Position numbers and translations under genes: made by a program. The notes under the pieces were generated by a model. The model made no database searches and was not told the DNA's origin. It worked only from the letters and a program-made list of their open reading frames with translations. This document shows positions 1 to 7,814 of a stretch of DNA of 34,528 bases, one piece after another (the first letter of the stretch is position 1; every line of letters starts with the position of its first letter). The stretch is from Croceivirga sp. (lineage in GTDB: Bacteria > Bacteroidota > Bacteroidia > Flavobacteriales > Flavobacteriaceae), in the NCBI GenBank assembly GCA_028284285.1, contig JANQSA010000005.1:1-34528 (forward strand), read 5' to 3'.

Positions 1-1149
1 TCCATTGGAAACACCGTCTCCATCACAGTCAGCAGCGGCCCATAGGGCGTTCCCGGCATCATAATCCGTGTAACCGGCAGCCTGGACAGGGTCGCAGGGA
101 TCCCTTTCATCGGCACCTGTGTTTATCTCAACGTTATCAAGAACCCCATCGCCATCTGTATCATTAGAAACATTGATAATCACTTGGTCTGTAAAACCAC
201 CATCTTGAGTAGTTATGGTAATCGTAGTTGTACCTGGAGCAAGTGTAGTTACCATACCATTGTTATTGACCGTAGCCACCAGTGCATTACTACTTGTCCA
301 TTCCACGGAAGGATTCGTGGCATTATTAGGAGTAACTTCAGCTACGAGGGTTACCACATCACCAGTTTCAATGTCCAATACCTCCTCGATAAGCTCAACA
401 CCAGTAACAGCTATATTAGAAGTTAACGGGTCCGGTATGGGTCCTCCATTGATAAAATACGCTGCTCTTAAGCTCATAAAATCAGACAATACATCTTCTC
501 CCTGGGGTGAAGGATGAATTCCATCATTATTGCCCAGATCAAAGTAGGTATTGAAATTCTGAAGTGTGAAATTATAGAGATCAACAATTGGGTTCCCATC
601 AATATTAATCTGTGCCGGTGCATTGGCCGCTATTTTTGGGATAAGAATATCTTGATTATAGGGCAAACTACCCAACTCTTGATTATTGACTAAATCTTCA
701 GCAGGATCGTACAATCGAAATGTCAAGGGCATGATAATTACGTCCTCTCTCCTATTCTCCGGAATAGATGCAAAAAGAGCATCGTAATCATTACTTATCT
801 CTTGCAAGGCACTTGGTGAGGCGGTATTGTAAGGTCTTGTAAATGTTACATCGTTCCCACCTATATGAATCATAAAAAGGGTGTTGGAAGGATGCACATT
901 CATAGCCGTTTCCACCTCAGTTATTATTTGATCAATCGTGAATCCGCTAAACCCGTAACCATAAACATCAACGTTAACCCCATTCTGATTCCATTGGTCT
1001 GTTCTTTCTGTGTTGGGGTTATCAATATCCCGGGCATACACAAATTCCATAATTGACGCGCCAATAACCACCACTTTGTCGTATTGACCGTATACCGATG
1101 ATGAAAAAATAAATAGTAAAAAAATCTTACTAAATACAAGCTTTTTCAT
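1..1149 (-). CDS. Secreted SGNH/GDSL hydrolase with Ig-like (Big_2) domain and DxDxDG repeats, 3'-truncated by window edge
   Basis: An uninterrupted frame of 383 codons starts with ATG at 1149 and runs off the window at base 1, so the C-terminus is missing. Residues 1-21 form a signal peptide (MKK, hydrophobic core, cleavage after VYG). The SGNH signature is visible: GAS with Ser32 as the nucleophile (block I), GGND at 97-100 (block III), and DGIHPS with Asp209/His212 as the remaining dyad (block V). Residues about 244-325 look like a bacterial Ig-like group 2 domain (WTSSN, VATV, then an ITITT strand). From about 328 come acidic DTDGDGV-type repeats with a two-Cys segment, a layout that in Flavobacteriia usually precedes a T9SS sorting domain, here outside the window. 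Inferred role: secreted or surface esterase/acetylesterase acting on polysaccharide or glycan acyl groups; the substrate cannot be told. No obvious -7 box lies upstream. Confidence 0.85.
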   Translation of the reverse strand, partial: MKKLVFSKIFLLFIFSSSVYGQYDKVVVIGASIMEFVYARDIDNPNTERTDQWNQNGVNVDVYGYGFSGFTIDQIITEVETAMNVHPSNTLFMIHIGGNDVTFTRPYNTASPSALQEISNDYDALFASIPENRREDVIIMPLTFRLYDPAEDLVNNQELGSLPYNQDILIPKIAANAPAQINIDGNPIVDLYNFTLQNFNTYFDLGNNDGIHPSPQGEDVLSDFMSLRAAYFINGGPIPDPLTSNIAVTGVELIEEVLDIETGDVVTLVAEVTPNNATNPSVEWTSSNALVATVNNNGMVTTLAPGTTTITITTQDGGFTDQVIINVSNDTDGDGVLDNVEINTGADERDPCDPVQAAGYTDYDAGNALWAAADCDGDGVSNG

Positions 1150-1378
1150 TTGCAACTAATCGATTGCAATGATTGAATCTGACAGTATTAGTATTTCTAA
1201 TGGCCAACTTCGATCATTTTCATTTCCAAACAATTTTTTTATCCAGTACTCTTTTACCAGAATACTTTCTATAACCTTGAACAAAAACATTTAATTCGTA
1301 TTCTCAATTCAAACCAACCCCATCTTGAAATTTTCTAAGCAGTTATACTCCATCTAAGCTCCCAATCTCAATTTGCGC

Positions 1379-2560
1379 TTAATCCCATTGTTGAATTACA
1401 AATTCCGACCTTCTATTTTTCGAATGTTTTTCTGACGAACATGGTGTGTTGTTATCACATTCATTTGTGAGTTTAGTTTCGCCAAATCCATTGTGTGAAA
1501 TTCTATCTTTAGCTATCCCCTTGGACAAAATATAATCCGCCGTGCGTTTTGCTCTTCTTTCAGACAACCACTGATTGTACTTATCACCTCCACGTGAATC
1601 GGCATGACCTTCTATAGTTATCACAAGAGTTGGGTGATCATTCAAAATTTGCACCAACTCATCCAGAATAACTTTGTCATTTTCGTTTAAATATGATGAA
1701 TTCAAGCTAAAAAGAACATTACCCAAATTATCAATCTCCATTTTTATTTTTTCCTTAAGTGCATTCTCAGCTTCCTTCTTGGCTTTTTCCTCAGCAGCAA
1801 TCCTTGCTGCTTCTTTTTCTCTCTCTAATTGCTCTGCCAAACGCCGGGCTTCCTCTTCTGCCCTATTGGCCGCTGCAATAGAATCTTGTATTCGCTGTTG
1901 CTCACGCTCCATATCTTGAATGAGTGCCAACTTCTCCTCTCCTTTCCTAGACAATCCCTTTTCAATTCCAAAACGATAGACCACGCCAGCAGCATGTTGA
2001 ATATGATTAGTGGAGTTCTCCGAATTCATTGTCCATTTACCCGTTGAGTTGAAATCCAAACCAAGTCGATCTGAGAACCAGGTCCTAAAACCAACCGAGG
2101 CATTATAAGTTCCCCTACCTTGATTATTGGCATCCGTATACCCTGCTCCAATTCCGACATAAGGATCAAACCAACCAGTCTCTCCTAGAATTTGGTTCAA
2201 GTCGTAACTCACCCTAAAATCAATAGCGTAATAGTCTATATCTTCCAATATTACTACACCATCTATGGTTTTGCCTTCTTGATATCGATTGTAAGAACCA
2301 ATGGCTTCCAATCCCAACCCGTTTTTAAAATAGCGTCCTATGCTCAAGCGGGAAGGAAAAGGTACCGTATTCCAATTATCCTGAAAGTTGAAAAGATTGT
2401 CAAATTCGGAACCGGCATCATCAACTGCATTGAATCCCACTCCAAAAATCCAAGCACTTTGTACAATACTGTCCTTTTTGGTCAATTGTGGTTCCTGGGA
2501 ATATCCTTTGTGAAAAGAAAGCGATACTATGATCGCTAACAACGGTATGTTAAGTTTCAT
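1379..2560 (-). CDS. OmpA-family outer membrane protein (beta-barrel, coiled coil, peptidoglycan-binding domain)
   Basis: 393 aa. Residues 1-21 are a signal peptide ending near GYSQ. Residues about 30-205 alternate aromatic and polar residues as in a small outer-membrane barrel (WIFGVGFN, VGIGAGYTD, VYRFG). Residues 207-275 are a highly charged Glu/Arg/Lys/Ala coiled-coil stalk. Residues about 280-393 are an OmpA C-terminal domain. The residues that bind diaminopimelate in E. coli OmpA (Asp271, Arg286) align with Asp321 and Arg336 in the segment GHADSRGGD...LSERRA, and the closing NRRSEF motif is present. Known family role: non-covalent link of outer membrane to peptidoglycan. A two-Cys loop (ECDNNTPC) just before the end is a common Bacteroidota variant. 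Monocistronic by spacing, with a TAnnTTTG box 25 nt upstream of the ATG. Barrel ligand unknown. Confidence 0.9.
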   Translation of the reverse strand: MKLNIPLLAIIVSLSFHKGYSQEPQLTKKDSIVQSAWIFGVGFNAVDDAGSEFDNLFNFQDNWNTVPFPSRLSIGRYFKNGLGLEAIGSYNRYQEGKTIDGVVILEDIDYYAIDFRVSYDLNQILGETGWFDPYVGIGAGYTDANNQGRGTYNASVGFRTWFSDRLGLDFNSTGKWTMNSENSTNHIQHAAGVVYRFGIEKGLSRKGEEKLALIQDMEREQQRIQDSIAAANRAEEEARRLAEQLEREKEAARIAAEEKAKKEAENALKEKIKMEIDNLGNVLFSLNSSYLNENDKVILDELVQILNDHPTLVITIEGHADSRGGDKYNQWLSERRAKRTADYILSKGIAKDRISHNGFGETKLTNECDNNTPCSSEKHSKNRRSEFVIQQWD

Positions 2561-2585
2561 GCCCTGTAATTTGGGGATTACAGAT

Positions 2586-2593
2586 CAAATGTA
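2586..2593 (-). promoter_or_regulatory. Candidate -7 box (TACATTTG) for the OmpA gene
   Basis: On the minus strand this reads TACATTTG and matches the Bacteroidota -7 consensus TAnnTTTG. It ends 25 nt before the start codon at 2560. No TTG at the expected -33 spacing is present, so the call rests on the -7 match and its position. Confidence 0.45.
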
Positions 2594-2639
2594 AATCAAA
2601 TGGAAAAAAAGCAGAAAAATGGCATGTCAAAAGTCGTTA

Positions 2640-2657
2640 TTTACGACAAAACGTAAA
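2640..2657 (-). terminator. Small hairpin after the lipoprotein gene, possible weak terminator
   Basis: TTTACG and CGTAAA form a perfect 6-bp stem with a 6-nt loop, 2 nt past the stop codon of the minus-strand gene ending at 2660. The stem is short and AT-rich and is followed only by a mixed tract on the minus strand, so function is uncertain. Confidence 0.3.
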
Positions 2658-2659
2658 AT

Positions 2660-3112
2660 TTAACGCCTTTCAGGTCGTTTAAAAACGATTTGTCGTTCTG
2701 TTTTCGGCATTTTATACACGCAAAACGGATAGGAAATTATATTGTCTGAGGCTATTTTTTCGGGTTTTTCAATCGTAAGCGTTACATGGTCTTCTTTACC
2801 CTCAACAATTTTCAATTTAGGCATTCCCTGGCCTTGGGTTGCTCCAAAGCAAGCCACTAAAACTACTTCCTTGGTAAAATCCACAACAGGAACAGAAAGG
2901 CCTGGCTTTCTTGTTCTATTTACCCTGCGAAAAAACGTATTTAAGGTCTTTGTATCACTTATAATATGGGTTTCCAGACTATCTATAGGGAAAAAACCAT
3001 CTTCAACCAACAATACCAATTGTTGGTTCATTGTGGCGTTCTGATCTACTGCCTTTTTTTGTCCATGGCACGCCAGCAGGGACACCACAAAAAAGACGAC
3101 TATGCCCTTCAT
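2660..3112 (-). CDS. Small predicted lipoprotein, possibly PrcB-like
   Basis: 150 aa. The N-terminus has a hydrophobic segment and a lipobox (LLAC) with Cys15 as the lipid-anchored residue, so the mature protein should be an envelope lipoprotein. The mature part has a VDFTKEVVLVACFG core with a Gly-rich GATQGQG turn, then LTIEKP and YPFCVYKMPK near the end. This pattern resembles the C-terminal domain of PrcB-type proteins (protease complex subunit family); that is recognition from memory, not a proven match. Its ATG follows the bshA stop directly (TAAATG), so the two are probably translationally coupled and cotranscribed. It is last in the GH3-bshA unit. No function can be assigned beyond an envelope lipoprotein. 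Confidence 0.7.
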   Translation of the reverse strand: MKGIVVFFVVSLLACHGQKKAVDQNATMNQQLVLLVEDGFFPIDSLETHIISDTKTLNTFFRRVNRTRKPGLSVPVVDFTKEVVLVACFGATQGQGMPKLKIVEGKEDHVTLTIEKPEKIASDNIISYPFCVYKMPKTERQIVFKRPERR

Positions 3113-4255
3113 TTAATACGAATTCTTATAGCGGGATCGGTAGGCTTTTTCATAGACCTCCTCGTATAACGGCAAAATGTTTTGTATATCAAACTGTTGA
3201 GAGATCTTCTTGGCATTCTCTTTGAATTGCTCAAGGATTTTAGTATTGCTTAATATGTAAATGGCATTTTGAGCCATCTCTTTTACGTTGCCCACATCAC
3301 TGAGAAAACCACTTATGCCATTTTTGTTCACTTCCGGAATTCCTCCGGTATTACTGGAAATAATCGCTACTTTATTAGCCATAGCTTCTAGGGCAGCAAG
3401 ACCAAAACTCTCGGTTTCCGAGGGTAACAAAAACAAGTCCGAAAAACAAAGGATGCGATCAATTTCGTTACTGTTACCCAAAAACAGCACCTTGTTGGTT
3501 ATCCCAAGCCTTTCACATCGGAGTTCCGCCTTTTCCTTCTCAGGCCCCTCCCCTACCATAATTAGTTTAGCGGGCATCTGCTTTTGAATCTCATAAAAAA
3601 TGTTGATCACATCAGGAATCCGTTTTACTTTCCTAAAATTACTGATGTGTGTAACAATCATTTCTTCATCGCTGGCCATAAGTGACCTCTGGCAATCTGT
3701 AAAACTATTGCTGTACTTTTTAGGGTCTATAAAATTGGGGATTACCTCTATCTCATTATTCACCTTAAAGATTTCCTGGGTTTTTTGTTTTAAGTCCTCA
3801 GATACGGAAGTAACCACATCGGATTTATTGATGCTAAAGGTCACCGCAGGCTTATAAAAAGGATGATTCCCCACCAAGGTAATATCTGTGCCATGAAGCG
3901 TGGTGATCATAGGAATATAGATATCCTCTTCAAGAAGCATCTTCTTTGCCATATATCCGGCATAAGCGTGGGGTATGGCATAATGTACATGAAGCAACTC
4001 AATACCATGTTGCTTTATGGTGTCCACCAATTTACTGGATAGCGCCAATTCATAAGGCTGATATCGAAAAAGGGGGTATTCCGGTACATGCACCTCATGA
4101 AAGTGAACATTGTTATCCAAAAGCCCTAATCGTACCGGTTGTTGATAGGTTACAAAGTGTATTTCGTGCCCTCTTTCAGCTAGCGCTATACCTAATTCGG
4201 TAGCCACTACACCACTACCGCCAAAAGTGGGATAGCAAACAATTGCAATTTTCAT
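3113..4255 (-). CDS. bshA: N-acetyl-alpha-D-glucosaminyl L-malate synthase BshA (bacillithiol biosynthesis)
   Basis: 380 aa, close to the Bacillus enzyme's length. GT-B glycosyltransferase of family GT4. The N-terminal MKIAIVCYPTFGGSGVV has the glycine-rich nucleotide-sugar loop (Gly12, Gly13, Gly15) characteristic of BshA. The C-terminal half has the EX7E retaining-GT motif at Glu282-Glu290 (TESFGLAALE), and GEGPE near 236. It transfers GlcNAc from UDP-GlcNAc to L-malate, the first step of bacillithiol synthesis in the cytoplasm; the later bshB and bshC genes are not in the window. The gene sits 28 nt downstream of the GH3 fusion gene and abuts the lipoprotein gene, so the three probably form one operon. 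The pairing with a GlcNAc-releasing enzyme is suggestive, but a direct link is inference. Confidence 0.93.
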   Translation of the reverse strand: MKIAIVCYPTFGGSGVVATELGIALAERGHEIHFVTYQQPVRLGLLDNNVHFHEVHVPEYPLFRYQPYELALSSKLVDTIKQHGIELLHVHYAIPHAYAGYMAKKMLLEEDIYIPMITTLHGTDITLVGNHPFYKPAVTFSINKSDVVTSVSEDLKQKTQEIFKVNNEIEVIPNFIDPKKYSNSFTDCQRSLMASDEEMIVTHISNFRKVKRIPDVINIFYEIQKQMPAKLIMVGEGPEKEKAELRCERLGITNKVLFLGNSNEIDRILCFSDLFLLPSETESFGLAALEAMANKVAIISSNTGGIPEVNKNGISGFLSDVGNVKEMAQNAIYILSNTKILEQFKENAKKISQQFDIQNILPLYEEVYEKAYRSRYKNSY

Positions 4256-4283
4256 AGGTTAAAAGTAGCGCAATATTTCGAAG

Positions 4284-7196
4284 CTAATTGATAATGGAAT
4301 CATAAATAGCGTGTTGAATCCTGGTACGAAGACCAGATTTTACCAATAAATTATTGCGCATTGTGGGATATGTTCTGTTGGAAAGAAAGACGTACACCAG
4401 TTCCTCCTCCGGATCAGCCCAGGTATAGGTTCCCGTAAAACCGCTGTGTCCAAAACTTTTTCGAGAAACACAGCCACAGGTTGGCCCGGTATCCTCCAAC
4501 TGCGGCTTATCAAAGCCTACTCCCCGACGTACATTTTTATCACAGAAATAACAAGTGTTGAATTTTTGTACTGTTCGCGCCTGCAGGTAACTTTGCCCCC
4601 CGTAATACCCTCCTTGAAGATACATTTGCATTATCTTGGCTACACCAATAGCATTACTGAAGAGGCCTGCATGGCCTCCTACTCCTCCCTGCATAGCAGC
4701 ACCCATATCATGAACATAACCCTGTACCGTTTGGTACCTAAAGTAACTATCCTCCTCTGTAGGGACTATTTCTTCTTTTTGGTACGTCTTTAAAGGGTTA
4801 TATAAGGTTCTGGTAACCCCCATTGGCTTTAGTAGAAAATCATTTAACAATACGTCCAAAGTCGCGCCATAATGGTCTTCTATGTACTTTTTAAATACAT
4901 AATACGCAATATCACTGTAACGATATCGATTAGACTTTAATTCCTGCCTCCCTATTCTACTGTAAATAGAGTCCTGATAGAAATTGGCCAAATACATGCC
5001 GTCAACCACTTTTAAGGAATAATCCTCCGTTGGATAGCTCTTATAAAACAATTGTGCCGGCTTCCTGTTTTCGTCCAGGGTATCCAAGTAAAAGGCTATC
5101 CACGCGGGTAAACGGCCATAATGTGATAATGCTTTCAGTACCGTCACGTCTTTAAGTTCCGAATCCCTGTACTCAGGGATCAGATCCTGGAACGTATCAT
5201 TAAGTTGTAACGTACCCTCCTCTTCCATCTTCATAATCAATGGTAAGGTTCCTAAGATTTTAGTGATGGACGCCAGATCATAGATGTGATCTTGCGTTAC
5301 GCTATCCGTACTGTTGTAGGTAGGTTTGCCAAAGCTTTTATGATAAATTACCTTTCCTTTTTTTGCCACCAAAACCTGAGCCCCGGGGAACATTAAAGAG
5401 TCCATCCCCACTTTTACCAAACTATCTACCTTAGCCAAACGCTGAGAATCCATTCCTACTCTTTCGGGGATACTATATCCCAATCGTGCAATGGGTTGGG
5501 TATCTACACCTGTACAAGCCGGATACAAATCATGGGCGGTGACCGGTAGCTTCCCCCGGGCCCCAATAGCTCCGAAAAGGACTTCCGCCGTTTTCTCCTG
5601 CGCCAGTTTACTATTTTGATAAGAAACGACTATCCCATCTACTGAATCAAAATGAATAACATCCCTTAAGGCGTAGGGTTTGGTAAAAACCGCCAGTAAA
5701 GTGTTATGGGTTCGCATCCTGGAAATCTCCTGTAGCCAAAACAACTCATTTTTGTTAAATTGGTAACCCTTCCAAGGGCTGGCATTGCTTTTGTGCAAAC
5801 CGATGATAACCAAATTGAAGTGTTTCAGGCGATCCCGGTATCCTGCCATATCTTTTGCTTCTATTTGAGTTACGTCACCGTAGCGTTTTAAAGCCTTGAT
5901 AAAATGTGCTCCGCTATCATCTCCAAATTTCACATAGGCAATTTTCTTATTCTCCAATTTCTTAACAGGGATCAAAGAAAACCTGTTTTTTACTACAGTG
6001 ATCGCATTTTCTATTGCGCTTTCGTATACTAAATCGTCTTCAACCGTAGTTAAATCCTGCACCAGATTTTCAAGTACAACAGGTTCATACCGGTGTAATC
6101 CCACTTTATATTTTGCCCGTAATATCTTCTTGACGGAGTTTGCCAAACGACTCTCGGAAATTTTACCTTCACTAAACGCCTGGAATAGTTCATTTTTAGC
6201 TTTTTCTACATCCACAGGCATGAGTAGCATATCATTGCCGGCCAAAAAAGCGGAGAGTTCTACTTTGCCCTGAGGGGCAAATTCGGAAACGGCCTTCATA
6301 TTAAGGGCATCTGTGAAAACTAACCCTTTAAATTGCATTCGATTCTTTAGCAATTCGGTAATGACATTCCTCGACAAAGAAGAGGGGCGTCCTGCTTCGC
6401 TTTCCAAACCGGGGATATCCAAATGCCCCACCATAATACTGGAAATCCCTTCACCAATAAGCCTTTTGAACGGATATAATTCCACACTATCCAAACGCTG
6501 CTGTGTAAAATCCAAATAGGGTAAGGCCTTATGGGAATCGGTAGTAGTATCTCCATGGCCCGGAAAATGTTTTCCGGAGGACAAAACTCCTGCGCGTTCC
6601 ATCCCGTTCATTAATGCTATCCCTTTTTGTGCTACATTCTCAACATCTTCTCCAAAAGAGCGATTGCCGATAATTGGATTATCGGGATTTACATTAACAT
6701 CTATAACCGGGGCAAAATTAATATGAACTCCCAGTCGCTTAGCATGTCTGCCTATTTGGTATCCTACTTTTTCCACAATGGAGTTATCCTGTATGGCCCC
6801 TAAGGTCATATTCCAGGGGAAGGCGTAGGTAGAATCCAGACGCATGGCCAGACCCCATTCCGCATCCATTCCTATCAATAAAGGAGTTGTCGCATTTTTT
6901 TGGAATTCATTGGTCAACCTCGCCTGTTGTACGGGGCCACCCTTTGAGAAAATTACCCCTCCAATGTGATGTTCCGCTATCAGTTTTTTAATAGCCGCTT
7001 GTCCATTTTTATTCTGGAAAGAAGCAATATTTATCATAAAAAGCTGACCGATACGCTCTTCCAGGGTCATGGCAGCGTATTTACGCTCCACCCATTGCGC
7101 TTGTGCCAAACTATCCTGTGTAACAAGAGGATCTTGTTGGCCATAGGCAAAAAGAAACAAGAATAAGAAAATAGGGCAAAGGTATTTCTGCATCAT
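4284..7196 (-). CDS. Secreted bifunctional GH3 (NagZ-like) / serine beta-lactamase-family fusion
   Basis: 970 aa. Residues 1-19 are a signal peptide (LFLFAYG then QQD). Residues about 35-400 are a GH3 N-terminal barrel with the NagZ hallmark KHFPGHGDTTTDSH at 209-222, whose Asp/His pair acts as acid-base, and FTDALNM with Asp296 as the likely nucleophile. Residues about 400-560 look like the GH3 C-terminal domain. Residues about 575-965 form a class C beta-lactamase-like domain: SITK with Ser643 and Lys646, Tyr760-Ser-Asp in the YxN position, and HSG at 917-919 in the KTG position. Family knowledge: NagZ removes GlcNAc from peptidoglycan fragments, while the second domain could be an esterase or D,D-peptidase rather than a drug-hydrolysing enzyme. 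It heads the unit containing bshA. A TAnnTTTG box lies 26 nt upstream. Confidence 0.9.
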   Translation of the reverse strand: MMQKYLCPIFLFLFLFAYGQQDPLVTQDSLAQAQWVERKYAAMTLEERIGQLFMINIASFQNKNGQAAIKKLIAEHHIGGVIFSKGGPVQQARLTNEFQKNATTPLLIGMDAEWGLAMRLDSTYAFPWNMTLGAIQDNSIVEKVGYQIGRHAKRLGVHINFAPVIDVNVNPDNPIIGNRSFGEDVENVAQKGIALMNGMERAGVLSSGKHFPGHGDTTTDSHKALPYLDFTQQRLDSVELYPFKRLIGEGISSIMVGHLDIPGLESEAGRPSSLSRNVITELLKNRMQFKGLVFTDALNMKAVSEFAPQGKVELSAFLAGNDMLLMPVDVEKAKNELFQAFSEGKISESRLANSVKKILRAKYKVGLHRYEPVVLENLVQDLTTVEDDLVYESAIENAITVVKNRFSLIPVKKLENKKIAYVKFGDDSGAHFIKALKRYGDVTQIEAKDMAGYRDRLKHFNLVIIGLHKSNASPWKGYQFNKNELFWLQEISRMRTHNTLLAVFTKPYALRDVIHFDSVDGIVVSYQNSKLAQEKTAEVLFGAIGARGKLPVTAHDLYPACTGVDTQPIARLGYSIPERVGMDSQRLAKVDSLVKVGMDSLMFPGAQVLVAKKGKVIYHKSFGKPTYNSTDSVTQDHIYDLASITKILGTLPLIMKMEEEGTLQLNDTFQDLIPEYRDSELKDVTVLKALSHYGRLPAWIAFYLDTLDENRKPAQLFYKSYPTEDYSLKVVDGMYLANFYQDSIYSRIGRQELKSNRYRYSDIAYYVFKKYIEDHYGATLDVLLNDFLLKPMGVTRTLYNPLKTYQKEEIVPTEEDSYFRYQTVQGYVHDMGAAMQGGVGGHAGLFSNAIGVAKIMQMYLQGGYYGGQSYLQARTVQKFNTCYFCDKNVRRGVGFDKPQLEDTGPTCGCVSRKSFGHSGFTGTYTWADPEEELVYVFLSNRTYPTMRNNLLVKSGLRTRIQHAIYDSIIN

Positions 7197-7222
7197 AAAT
7201 TGTAGTACATCAATTTACAGAC

Positions 7223-7230
7223 CAAAAATA
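7223..7230 (-). promoter_or_regulatory. Candidate -7 box (TATTTTTG) for the GH3 fusion-bshA operon
   Basis: The minus strand reads TATTTTTG, matching TAnnTTTG, and ends 26 nt before the ATG at 7196. No TTG is at the proper -33 distance. It implies that the GH3-bshA unit can be transcribed separately from the genes upstream. Confidence 0.45.
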
Positions 7231-7289
7231 TGCATTTGATCGAAAAAAGCCCTAAAAATATGGTGTGCCGCAGGTTTTAAGAGATGAAA

Positions 7290-7772
7290 TTACAGAAAAC
7301 GTGCATGCCAACTTTCAACTGCAGGGACTTCCCAAGCCTCCAGATATTCCTGTTTTGTAGCTACTAAGTTGTTAAAAACAATGGTAGTTTTGGAAACCGC
7401 GCGTTCCTTTGCCATCTTTTTAAAATCTTTCAAAGATTTATAGGCCAGATACTCCCCTTGCTTGAAAGAAACGTTCATTTTATCCAACAGGTTTACCTGA
7501 AATCGCTGTTCCATGTCTTGAATAAAACGAACCGATGCGTCAATGGAACAACCTGAGGCGCTATTGGCGGATTGGTCAAGCCCAATAACAATAAAACGCT
7601 TGTATGGAATTTCATAACCTGCTTTTAGATCTGCTCCATGCGCTGTCCATTGGGTGAGGAAAGCATCCAAAAAGGTTTTAAGCTCACCCAACTCAGTGTC
7701 GGAAAAAGATCGGTTGGACTGATAAATCCATATTCTGGCAGTATCCGGTAACGACTTAAAATCTACTAACAT
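7290..7772 (-). CDS. Conserved Bacteroidota protein of unknown function (no ATPase motifs)
   Basis: 160 aa, soluble, with no signal peptide or membrane segment. I recognise the family from Flavobacteriia (start like MLVDFKSLP, then RIWIYQSNR, and the central SANSASGCSIDAS). I recall that it is often labelled 'ABC transporter ATPase', but no Walker A (GxxxxGK[ST]), Walker B or LSGGQ signature is present, so that name is unsupported. The only candidate functional spot is the conserved Gly-Cys-Ser-Ile-Asp segment with Cys79. The gene begins 42 nt after the Fe-S protein stop at 7815 and has no -7 box of its own, which suggests cotranscription with the Fe-S genes. Function unknown; a role tied to the redox module upstream is only inferred from position. 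Confidence 0.85.
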   Translation of the reverse strand: MLVDFKSLPDTARIWIYQSNRSFSDTELGELKTFLDAFLTQWTAHGADLKAGYEIPYKRFIVIGLDQSANSASGCSIDASVRFIQDMEQRFQVNLLDKMNVSFKQGEYLAYKSLKDFKKMAKERAVSKTTIVFNNLVATKQEYLEAWEVPAVESWHARFL

Positions 7773-7814
7773 ACATAAAATTTAAAAGCATTTATCATAG
7801 GGAAAGTAATTTGA

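Noticed and set aside
924-1139. 71-codon minus-strand frame at the hydrolase start
   Set aside because: Frame-shifted shadow of the SGNH hydrolase, which has the signal peptide and catalytic motifs in the main frame.
7290-7772. ABC transporter ATPase
   Set aside because: No Walker A, Walker B or LSGGQ signature, and too short for the domain.
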